From NCBI RefSeq assembly GCF_030124375.1, contig NZ_JASKLS010000002.1, positions 635,802-699,801 of the forward strand: a stretch of 64,000 bases of DNA. Reading direction: 5' to 3'. Below are positions 33,551 to 41,051 of the stretch, piece after piece. The DNA is from Sinorhizobium sp. 6-70 (lineage in GTDB: Bacteria > Pseudomonadota > Alphaproteobacteria > Rhizobiales > Rhizobiaceae). The notes below the pieces were generated by a model that ran no database searches, had not been told where the DNA came from, and was given only the letters and a program-made list of their open reading frames with translations. Made by a program: the position numbers and the translations under genes. The first letter of the stretch is position 1; every line of letters starts with the position of its first letter.

Positions 33551-34132
33551 GTGAAAGCATGTAGGTTTTACTGGGCTATAGCCCTTTTCTCGTTGCTTGC
33601 GGCCTCGCCTGCATTCGCGGCCAACGAATGCCCCGGGGCAAGCCAGATGCCCTGGAGGGACTACCGCGGCGGGTCATTGGTCGCGCCCACGCCGGAGGAA
33701 CGGCGCGACGTGATAGACCTGCTTTCCCAATATGCATGGACGATGGACAACCGCGATTTCAACGGACTGGCCGCTTTGTTCGTAGACACGGGGCAATACT
33801 TTCACTGCGACCCGGGCAATGTGAATGCCGTGCTCGCTATTTCGGCAGGATCGCTGGCCAAGCAATTCCAGACGATGTTCGCGAACCTCGCCGCTACGAA
33901 CTCCAGCGCCACCCGGGTGCTTAGCAACATCCTGATTGGGAAGAGGGAAGACGGCACCTTCGAGGTTGCTCTGACGGTCCAGGTGAGCATTCAGACGATC
34001 GGGGTCAGCGCGGCACAACTCGACTACATGGCCAAGCTATACGCGACGATAACAAAGGACGGCGATCTGATGAAGTTCGTTATCCTCAAGGTCGCCCCGC
34101 TCCAGTCCGGGATCCAGGCCAGCGCGCGTTGA
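33551..34132 (+). CDS. Exported SnoaL/NTF2-like protein
   Basis: A GTG at 33551 follows GAGGGGG and begins a signal peptide (ACRFYWAIALFSLLAASPAFA, cut before ANECPG). The 193-residue product has an NTF2/SnoaL-like alpha-beta cone: EERRDVIDLLSQYAWTMDNRDFNGLAALFVDTGQYF, with later strands FEVALTVQVSIQ. SnoaL folds are enzymes or binding domains; catalytic residues cannot be assigned. The next gene begins 34 bases downstream, so the two are probably cotranscribed. Confidence 0.78.
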   Translation: MKACRFYWAIALFSLLAASPAFAANECPGASQMPWRDYRGGSLVAPTPEERRDVIDLLSQYAWTMDNRDFNGLAALFVDTGQYFHCDPGNVNAVLAISAGSLAKQFQTMFANLAATNSSATRVLSNILIGKREDGTFEVALTVQVSIQTIGVSAAQLDYMAKLYATITKDGDLMKFVILKVAPLQSGIQASAR

Positions 34133-34166
34133 CCATCTGCGCGGGCGGCAAACGAGGGAAGGCAAC

Positions 34167-36047
34167 GTGGGGCGCCTCGTCCATCTCGCCGCAGCGATTG
34201 CGGTCGCTGTTTCTCTGCCGGATGGCCGGGAGATCCCAGCTCCGCGGGAGCTGCACGCCGGGCACATCGAGGAAGCGGGACCCTACTCAGCGCCTGGCCC
34301 AAAAGCCGCCACGGACGGTATCCGAACCGTGTCGCCATACGATCTTCTTCTTCGTTGGAACGGCGAGGTGTTGTGGGCCCCGGCGACGGCGAGTACCAAT
34401 CCGGTGACGAAATTCGGTGACGAGGCCAGATCGGTGTTCGGCCCCATGCCGGACGGGGTCTGCACGGGGCCGAACTCGAGACCGATCGGTCTCGAGGTTG
34501 ACGGAAACGCCGTAAGGCTTGAACCAAATCCCTCCAAGGCAGGCGCTCCGCTCGAATTTGTCCACCGTGACGTCGAAGGTCGCCTGGTGAAGTGGACGAC
34601 TACCATCGATCGGTGCGACAAGCCTTCGCTCGCAGGCGACGTGACTTTCTGCGCAATGAACTCGCGGGTCGGCCGGGTCGCGCGTAGCCATGTACAGTGG
34701 TTGTTCCTCTGTCGGAAGTCGTCCGAGAGCCTGGAAATCGAGGCGGAGTCCTACTGGACGGAAACGGATCCGCGGTTCTCCCGGTACAGCGCGATCGGAT
34801 TCAACGACGTCACGGGTGAAATCGCATTTCTCGACGGACGGAAGGACCGCTCCGCCTTCGACTGGAGGGAGCGCTTCCCCCCACCCGGCGGAGCGTCCTA
34901 CGGCGACACCGTGGGGCGGCGCGCTGCTGAGGACCTGTACGACGGAGGCGCCAAGGTCGATTGCGTACTCTGTCATGACAACAAGAAGCCCACCGTCATC
35001 GATCCGCACATGCAACAGGCGAGGGTCGGCTATGTCGAGGGCAGACACGATCCGCGCGCCGTGTTCAGCATGGGCAACTTCCTTCCGGGGCGCGTCGCAA
35101 GGCAGGACCTGCCGTTTCGCGTGATCGGTTCGGGATATGCGGCCGTCCATGCCGGCACGCTACTTGACGCCAGGTCCGTCTTGATCAACGGCCATCCGTG
35201 CTCGGGCTGCCACAGCCTCACGACGCTGGAGTCGGGCCGCCGCTTCGCCGCCGACGCGACCGGAAAGACGCCTGTCATTCCGAACGCGACGGTGATGCAG
35301 AACGCGGCCCTCTTCGCGCAAAAGGTAGCGCTTGGGCTCGTGCAGAACCATAGGACCGAATGGGCCTCCGCCTCTGGAGCGGGCAGGATCAGTCCGTGGA
35401 TGACACCCGAGCATGGTGGCAACTTGTGGAAAGGCGTGCGAGCACTCGATGACGAGGAATGGTTGCGTCTCAGCCAATGCGCCTGGGGCCTCGGTGGAAG
35501 CGAATGTAGATACAGGCCGCTGTTCACGCAGTGCCCGCCCCCGGGCGGCGGCGGCGACACCTTCGTGCCAGCGGGCTTTTCGGCCGATGTACTTTCTCAT
35601 CCTGTCACTAAGAGCGGCGCGCAAAAGGTATTGCGCCTTTCCTGGAAGTACCTGAACGGTTACGGCTACGTGCCGGCCCGCGACGACGTACGCTTCAACG
35701 TGGCATTCGCGACGACGGACGTCCCGCTGGACCGCGGCCCACCGGCTCAGCAAGAATATCCAACGATTGACGAGGCGAAGGGCATTGGCTTCGTCGCAGC
35801 GGCAGGAGGCGTCGGCCGCTCGGGATCGGCGACGCTCCTGAAAGACGTTTCCTTCGCCGGACATAAAAAATGGACAGACCCCGTGCCGTCCAACATGGCG
35901 CGATTGTATACGGTGGATGTCCCGGCGGCCTGCGGGAAACGGTATCTTTTCAGAATTCTGCCCAAGCGGTTCTGCTTCGACCATTCGGGTGTCCGGTTCA
36001 GTGAAGCAGAATACCTACTCTACAAGGACATTGATTGCGGCAGATAG
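34167..36047 (+). CDS. Large protein with two CxxCH haem-binding motifs
   Basis: The 626-residue product starts at GTG 34167 after GGGAAGG with a modest hydrophobic segment (LVHLAAAIAVAVSLP) that may be a signal. Two CxxCH motifs, CVLCH at 266-270 and CSGCH at 345-349, suggest two covalently bound c-type haems, so export to the periplasm would be required. The surrounding sequence is not a known cytochrome family to me. Pairs of Cys also occur near 99, 150, 162 and 182. Context with the SnoaL-like exported protein suggests a periplasmic redox or modification pair. Confidence 0.72.
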   Translation: MGRLVHLAAAIAVAVSLPDGREIPAPRELHAGHIEEAGPYSAPGPKAATDGIRTVSPYDLLLRWNGEVLWAPATASTNPVTKFGDEARSVFGPMPDGVCTGPNSRPIGLEVDGNAVRLEPNPSKAGAPLEFVHRDVEGRLVKWTTTIDRCDKPSLAGDVTFCAMNSRVGRVARSHVQWLFLCRKSSESLEIEAESYWTETDPRFSRYSAIGFNDVTGEIAFLDGRKDRSAFDWRERFPPPGGASYGDTVGRRAAEDLYDGGAKVDCVLCHDNKKPTVIDPHMQQARVGYVEGRHDPRAVFSMGNFLPGRVARQDLPFRVIGSGYAAVHAGTLLDARSVLINGHPCSGCHSLTTLESGRRFAADATGKTPVIPNATVMQNAALFAQKVALGLVQNHRTEWASASGAGRISPWMTPEHGGNLWKGVRALDDEEWLRLSQCAWGLGGSECRYRPLFTQCPPPGGGGDTFVPAGFSADVLSHPVTKSGAQKVLRLSWKYLNGYGYVPARDDVRFNVAFATTDVPLDRGPPAQQEYPTIDEAKGIGFVAAAGGVGRSGSATLLKDVSFAGHKKWTDPVPSNMARLYTVDVPAACGKRYLFRILPKRFCFDHSGVRFSEAEYLLYKDIDCGR

Positions 36048-36179
36048 ACCAGACGAGGTTGCTATCGCGTCGCAGCCTCTCGCCAGCCTTTCAGTGATGG
36101 AGAAGCAGGCTTTGGCACCGCTTCATTTTAGGTTTGCCCATCACCTGTCCAGCAGCAGAAATTTCCTGTGCTGCGCCCC

Positions 36180-36210
36180 TTGACCTTCCAACGATGGGAA
36201 GCCCCATGTT
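36180..36210 (+). promoter_or_regulatory. CueR/HmrR-type copper-responsive promoter
   Basis: TTGACC (36180-36185) and CATGTT (36205-36210) are separated by 19 bases, the long spacer typical of MerR-regulated promoters. Within it CTTCC and GGAAG form a dyad (36185-36189 and 36197-36201). It lies just upstream of copZ, and the cognate regulator HmrR is encoded two genes downstream. Activation by Cu(I) or similar ions is expected. Confidence 0.8.
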
Positions 36211-36239
36211 TCTCCTATCACGAAGCCAAGGAGACAAGC

Positions 36240-36437
36240 ATGCAACGGTACAAGATTGACGAGATGAGCTGTGGCCACTGTGTCGGCACGATTGAAAAAG
36301 CCATCAGGGCGATCGATCCGGTGGCCAACGTCGAAGCCAACCTCGGAACGAAGGAAGTGCGTGTCGAAACGACCGCAGACCGCGGCGTCATCGTGGAGGC
36401 CTTGAAGGCAGCCGGTTACGATAGCCTGCCGCTGTAG
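36240..36437 (+). CDS. copZ: Copper chaperone CopZ-like (heavy-metal-associated domain)
   Basis: The 65-residue protein is a single ferredoxin-like HMA domain with the metal motif MSCGHC, which binds Cu(I) through two cysteines. It hands copper to the ATPase encoded next. The start is ATG 36240 after GGAGACAAGC; the family length is about 65-70 residues. It follows the CueR-type promoter and precedes actP by 97 bases. Confidence 0.93.
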   Translation: MQRYKIDEMSCGHCVGTIEKAIRAIDPVANVEANLGTKEVRVETTADRGVIVEALKAAGYDSLPL

Positions 36438-36534
36438 AGGGTTCGGCGCCGGTCGCCCGACTAGCCCCGGGCGATCGTGCTCACCGTTTCAATGAAATGA
36501 TCTAGTTCGCAGGTGCATTGCAAGGAGCGCGATC

Positions 36535-39132
36535 ATGGGATCCGCGACAATAGTCCAAACGAAAAATGCCGAACCGATTGCCGGTGCCGCACGTACGGCC
36601 AGCATCGCCGTGGAGGGCATGACCTGTGCCTCCTGCGTCGCGAGAGTGGAAAAGGCCATACGCGCGGTGCCGGGCGTCGTGTCGGCTTCCGTAAACCTCG
36701 CGACGGAGCGGGCCGATATACGCTTCGGCGCGGCAGCGAACCCCGCCGATATCGTCAAGGCAATCGAGAATACGGGCTATGGGGCCTCTGAAGAGCTCAT
36801 CGAGCTCGCGATTGACGGCATGACTTGCGCATCCTGCGTCGCCCGCATCGAGAAGGCGCTCAGGGTTGTGCCCGGAACCCTGGAAGCAAGCGTCAATCTT
36901 GCCACCGAGAAGGCTGCCGTTCGTGTCGTCAAAGGGCTTGCCTCGGTGGACATGCTGGTCGAAGCCGTACGGGGCGCCGGCTACGACGCGAGGCGCATCG
37001 CCGACAGGCAGGGCGTCGTCCAGGAAGCGGAGAAACGCGAACGGGAAGGCCGTCGCCTGAAGCTGTCGCTTACGATCGCCGCCCTTCTGACGCTCCCTAT
37101 CTTCGTGCTCGAGATGGGATCGCATTTCGTTCCGGCAATCCACGATTTCGTCATGATCCGCATCGGCATGCAGGAAAGCTGGTATCTGCAATTCGTGCTC
37201 GCCTCGCTTACTCTCTTCGGGCCGGGTCTTCGCTTTTTCCAGAAAGGCGTTCCGGCGCTATTGAGAGCGGCGCCGGACATGAACTCACTGGTCGCGATCG
37301 GCGCGTTTGCGGCATGGGGTTACTCCGTGGTTGCAACCTTTGCGCCCGGTCTGCTGCCGGTCGACACCGCCAATGTCTACTATGAGGCGGCGGCCGTGAT
37401 CGTCACGCTGATCCTGCTTGGCCGCTTTCTTGAAGCGCGCGCCAAAGGTCGTACGTCGGAGGCAATCAGGCACCTCATGGGGCTGCAGCCGAAGACGGCT
37501 CGCGTCATCCGCAATGGCGAGACGGTGGAGATTGCGATTGCCTATGTGCGTGCGGGCGACGTCGTTGTCGTCAGACCCGGCGAAAAGATCGCCGTCGATG
37601 GCGTGGTCGTCGAGGGCAGTTCCTATGTCGATGAATCGATGATCACCGGCGAACCGGTCCCCGTTCTGAAAGCGAACGGCGCCGAAGTCGTCGGCGGTAC
37701 GATCAACAAGACCGGGGCCTTCAGCTTCCGCGCCACCAAGGTCGGAGCGGACACGGTGCTGGCGCAGATCATTCGCATGGTCGAACAGGCCCAAGGTGCA
37801 AAGCTGCCGATCCAGTCGCTTGTCGACCGCGTCACCGCCTGGTTCGTGCCCGCGGTCATGGCAATCGCCCTTGCAACAATCCTCGTCTGGCTCGTCTTCG
37901 GCCCGGATCCTGCGCTGACCTTCGCGCTCGTCAATGGCGTCGCCGTCCTGATCATCGCCTGCCCGTGCGCGATGGGGCTCGCAACCCCCACCTCCATCAT
38001 GGTCGGAACCGGCCGTGCTGCCGAAATGGGCGTGCTCTTCCGAAAGGGAGAAGCGTTGCAGACGCTGCGCAACGCCGAAATCATCGCGATCGACAAGACC
38101 GGTACCCTGACCCGGGGCCGACCCGAACTGACCGATCTCGAAGCGGCTGCGGGCTTTGAAAGCAACGCTGTCCTTGCCCTCATCGCCAGCGTCGAAGCAC
38201 GCTCGGAACATCCGATCGCGGAAGCCATCGTATCCGCGGCAAGGAACGCGGGTCTGACGATCGGCGAAGCGGAGCAATTCGAAGCGATCCCCGGTTTCGG
38301 GACCCGCGCCAAGGTTTCCGGCCACACCGTCCATATCGGGGCCGACCGGTTGATGGCGCGCGAGGGTATCGACGTCGCCGTCTTCGCCGATCCCGCCCGC
38401 CGCCTCGGTAACGAAGGCAAGAGCCCGCTTTACGCGGCGATCGACGGCAAGCTCGCGGCGATCATCGCCGTTGCCGATCCGATCAAGGAGACGACGCCGC
38501 AGGCGATCCGCATGCTACATCAGCTCGGCCTCAAAATCGCGATGGTCACTGGCGACAACCGCCGCACGGCAGAGGCGATCGCCCGCAAGCTCGGTATCGA
38601 CGAGGTCGTCGCCGAGGTCCTGCCGGACGGAAAGGTCGCGACTCTGATGCGGCTGAAGGCGGAAGGACGCAACGTCGCCTTCGTCGGCGACGGCATCAAC
38701 GACGCGCCGGCGCTCGCGGCCGCCGATGTCGGGCTGGCGATCGGCACGGGAACGGATGTCGCCATCGAGAGCGCCGACGTCGTGCTGATGTCCGGCGACC
38801 TCCTCGGGGTGCCGAATGCCATCGCACTTTCGAAGGCGACGATCCGCAACATCAAGGAGAACCTGTTCTGGGCCTTCGCCTATAACGTGGTGCTGATACC
38901 TGTCGCCGCCGGTGCGCTTTATCCGGCCTATGGCGTGCTGCTTTCGCCGATCTTTGCAGCCGGCGCCATGGCGCTTTCCAGCGTCTTTGTGGTCGGCAAT
39001 GCGCTGCGGCTCAAGCGGTTCAGAAGCCTTCGCGGGAACCTGCCGCTTGTCGATAGCGCCGGGCAGGCCCTTGGCGCCTCGCAAGCGAAATTCCTATATC
39101 AGCGGCATACGCTGCCGCTAGAAGAAGGGTGA
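36535..39132 (+). CDS. actP: Cu(I)-exporting P1B-type ATPase
   Basis: The 865-residue ATPase has two N-terminal HMA domains with MTCASC motifs (C31/C34 and C98/C101), the membrane CPC motif at C476-P-C478, phosphorylation site D520 in DKTGTLT, and the hinge GDGINDAP. About eight membrane helices are predicted. It exports Cu(I) to the periplasm, protecting against acid and copper stress in rhizobia. AAGGAGCGC precedes the ATG at 36535. It sits between copZ and hmrR in one operon. Confidence 0.96.
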   Translation: MGSATIVQTKNAEPIAGAARTASIAVEGMTCASCVARVEKAIRAVPGVVSASVNLATERADIRFGAAANPADIVKAIENTGYGASEELIELAIDGMTCASCVARIEKALRVVPGTLEASVNLATEKAAVRVVKGLASVDMLVEAVRGAGYDARRIADRQGVVQEAEKREREGRRLKLSLTIAALLTLPIFVLEMGSHFVPAIHDFVMIRIGMQESWYLQFVLASLTLFGPGLRFFQKGVPALLRAAPDMNSLVAIGAFAAWGYSVVATFAPGLLPVDTANVYYEAAAVIVTLILLGRFLEARAKGRTSEAIRHLMGLQPKTARVIRNGETVEIAIAYVRAGDVVVVRPGEKIAVDGVVVEGSSYVDESMITGEPVPVLKANGAEVVGGTINKTGAFSFRATKVGADTVLAQIIRMVEQAQGAKLPIQSLVDRVTAWFVPAVMAIALATILVWLVFGPDPALTFALVNGVAVLIIACPCAMGLATPTSIMVGTGRAAEMGVLFRKGEALQTLRNAEIIAIDKTGTLTRGRPELTDLEAAAGFESNAVLALIASVEARSEHPIAEAIVSAARNAGLTIGEAEQFEAIPGFGTRAKVSGHTVHIGADRLMAREGIDVAVFADPARRLGNEGKSPLYAAIDGKLAAIIAVADPIKETTPQAIRMLHQLGLKIAMVTGDNRRTAEAIARKLGIDEVVAEVLPDGKVATLMRLKAEGRNVAFVGDGINDAPALAAADVGLAIGTGTDVAIESADVVLMSGDLLGVPNAIALSKATIRNIKENLFWAFAYNVVLIPVAAGALYPAYGVLLSPIFAAGAMALSSVFVVGNALRLKRFRSLRGNLPLVDSAGQALGASQAKFLYQRHTLPLEEG

Positions 39133-39136
39133 TGTC

Positions 39137-39604
39137 ATGAATATCGGCGATGTCGCGCGCGCCTCCGGCGTCTCGACGAAGATGATCCGCTACTACGAGA
39201 CGATCGGGCTTATTCCTCCGGCGAGCCGCAGCGAATCCGGTTACCGCAACTATGGCGACAAGGACGTCCATACGCTGCGCTTCATCCGCCGCGCCCGCGA
39301 TCTCGGCTTCACGGTCGAGCAAATGGTGGACTTGCTGGCGCTTTGGCGCGACCGCTCGCGCGCCAGCAGCGAGGTCAAGAAGATCGCGCTCGATCAAGTG
39401 GAAATCCTGGAACGCAAAGCCGAGGAACTGAAGGCGATGAGCCGGACGCTCAAGCACCTTGCCGCCCATTGCCACGGCGACGAGCGGCCGGATTGCCCGA
39501 TCCTCGATGACCTCGCCGAAGCGAAAGTGAACTCCGCCAAGGCCCAGGAACCCGCCCGCTTCGGCCGAAACGGCATCGACCCGGTGCGGGTCAGATCACG
39601 ATGA
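39137..39604 (+). CDS. hmrR: Copper-responsive MerR-family regulator HmrR/CueR
   Basis: The 155-residue regulator has an N-terminal MerR helix-turn-helix (MNIGDVARASGVSTKMIRYYE) and a C-terminal metal loop with C112 and C120 (CHGDERPDC), matching the Cu(I)/Ag(I)-sensing pair of CueR. It starts 4 bases after actP, so it is translated from the same message and autoregulated through the promoter before copZ. Length beyond residue 128 adds a charged tail seen in alphaproteobacterial HmrR. Confidence 0.94.
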   Translation: MNIGDVARASGVSTKMIRYYETIGLIPPASRSESGYRNYGDKDVHTLRFIRRARDLGFTVEQMVDLLALWRDRSRASSEVKKIALDQVEILERKAEELKAMSRTLKHLAAHCHGDERPDCPILDDLAEAKVNSAKAQEPARFGRNGIDPVRVRSR

Positions 39605-39627
39605 TTCTGAGCCGCTGGTGAGGGGAA

Positions 39628-40377
39628 TCATTTCGCGACAAAGAGTAGATCGAAGCCCCTGAACTCACGCCGGGATACCGACTTGCGCATCGCCGCCCAA
39701 ATGGCGGACCGATTTTCGAGCCTGAAGCCGCGGAAGCTCCGGATCAGGCGCGCCGTGGCGGCGATCGTTCGCACAGCGCGGACAAAAGGCGGACCGGAGA
39801 GCGAGGCGGCGAGGATCTGCGGATGCACCGCGATCAGCACACCCGCGGTTCTCTTGCGGTCGATCGCCCGAAACTGGTCGAGCGCCTTGTATTCGTAGCC
39901 TTCGATGTCGATCTTGAAACAGAGCCGCTCCGTCCGTGCCATTCCCTGAAGGCCCGCGATGGTGACCGTTTGCGCCGTGACCGCCAGGCCGGTGTCGTCG
40001 GCAATCAGCGCAGAGGTTTCCGAACTGCCGAAGCCGCCGCCGACCGAGTGCAGCACCAGGCATTCGTCCTCTGAGAGAGCCGCGTTGAGTAGCTTCACGT
40101 CGCCCGCATTCTCGCGCTGCATCTCGGTGAGGATCTCGAAGCACACCGGATCAGGCTCGACGGTAATGACATTGTCTGCGATCTGCGCCGCCCAGTAGGG
40201 CGTTACCCCGATCCAGCCGCCGATATCGATGAAGGTGGTGGTAGCGTCGACGAGTCGCTCGATGTTGCGAAATGTGCCGGGCTCCCATTGTCCGCCTTGC
40301 AGTCGGGCAAAGAAGCGCGCCTTCTCCGGCTTGTCGGGAAAATAAACGGTTTTCTGAAAATAGGTTATCGCACGCAT
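39628..40377 (-). CDS. FkbM-family methyltransferase
   Basis: The 249-residue protein has the FkbM pattern: TTFIDIGGWIGVTPYWA (SAM-binding glycine motif), VITVEPDP, and LCFKIDIEGYEYKAL. FkbM enzymes O-methylate sugars or polyketides. No signal peptide is present. It is on the same strand as the cyclic-nucleotide-binding protein and degenerate ABC gene upstream, with 116 bases between. It is convergent with hmrR, 24 bases away. The acceptor may be a polysaccharide of the neighbouring cluster. Confidence 0.87.
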   Translation of the reverse strand: MRAITYFQKTVYFPDKPEKARFFARLQGGQWEPGTFRNIERLVDATTTFIDIGGWIGVTPYWAAQIADNVITVEPDPVCFEILTEMQRENAGDVKLLNAALSEDECLVLHSVGGGFGSSETSALIADDTGLAVTAQTVTIAGLQGMARTERLCFKIDIEGYEYKALDQFRAIDRKRTAGVLIAVHPQILAASLSGPPFVRAVRTIAATARLIRSFRGFRLENRSAIWAAMRKSVSRREFRGFDLLFVAK

Positions 40378-40493
40378 CGCGCCTCTTTAATGCATTTCGG
40401 GGCGACGTGTGAAGCGGCTCGCGCTCGGAACGTGGGTAAACAAAGTGTTAGGGCAACACCGCCCAGGCGTGAGGTTTAACGGCCCAATAGCGC

Positions 40494-40991
40494 TTACGCC
40501 TCCGCCCGCTGGGCACGGCTGCGCGCTTCGGTGAGTTCGGAGGTTGTCTGGCTGAGGCGGTCGGCGAGCACACGCATGATTTCCACCGCCATCTCCGGGA
40601 AGTCCGCCAGCAGTTTCAGGAAATCGTCCTTGCGAATGCGCAGCGCCTCAAGCGCCGTGCTGGTCTTGACAGTCGCTGTGCGGGGCGTGTTGCAGAGAAT
40701 GGCGATCTCGCCGACGATCGAATTCTGCTCCACCTCGGCGACCTTCAATTGTCCGGTTGGCGTCGCAACCAAGACATCGGCTCTGCCGGAGAGGATCACG
40801 TAGGCCGCATCGCCGATATCGCCCTGATGAAACAGACTTTCTCCTGCGCTGTACATTACCCTGTCGGAGGTGAATGCCAGAAGTTTGAGCTTGGCTGGCG
40901 GCAAGCCGGAAAACAGTGTGATCCGGCGCAGCATTTCCACTTCGTCTTTTAGGAGCATGACAGTCCGTTTCTCCGAGTGTGTCGCGAGCAT
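40494..40991 (-). CDS. Cyclic nucleotide-binding domain protein (no DNA-binding domain)
   Basis: The 165-residue protein is a single cNMP-binding beta-roll: FSGLPPAKLKLLAF, HQGDIGDAAYVILSGRADV, and the phosphate-binding cassette GEIAILCNTPRTATV at 94-108 with E95 and R104 intact. The tail after 120 is helical with no helix-turn-helix, so it is not a CRP regulator. The ATG at 40991 is chosen because GGGAGGGAGGTG lies just upstream. It begins 60 bases after the stop of the degenerate ABC protein, on the same strand, so cyclic nucleotide control of that protein is plausible. Confidence 0.88.
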   Translation of the reverse strand: MLATHSEKRTVMLLKDEVEMLRRITLFSGLPPAKLKLLAFTSDRVMYSAGESLFHQGDIGDAAYVILSGRADVLVATPTGQLKVAEVEQNSIVGEIAILCNTPRTATVKTSTALEALRIRKDDFLKLLADFPEMAVEIMRVLADRLSQTTSELTEARSRAQRAEA

Positions 40992-41051
40992 AAGCACCTC
41001 CCTCCCCTTGCGAACGGGAAAATATGCTTGCGCCCTCACATTAATATTACA

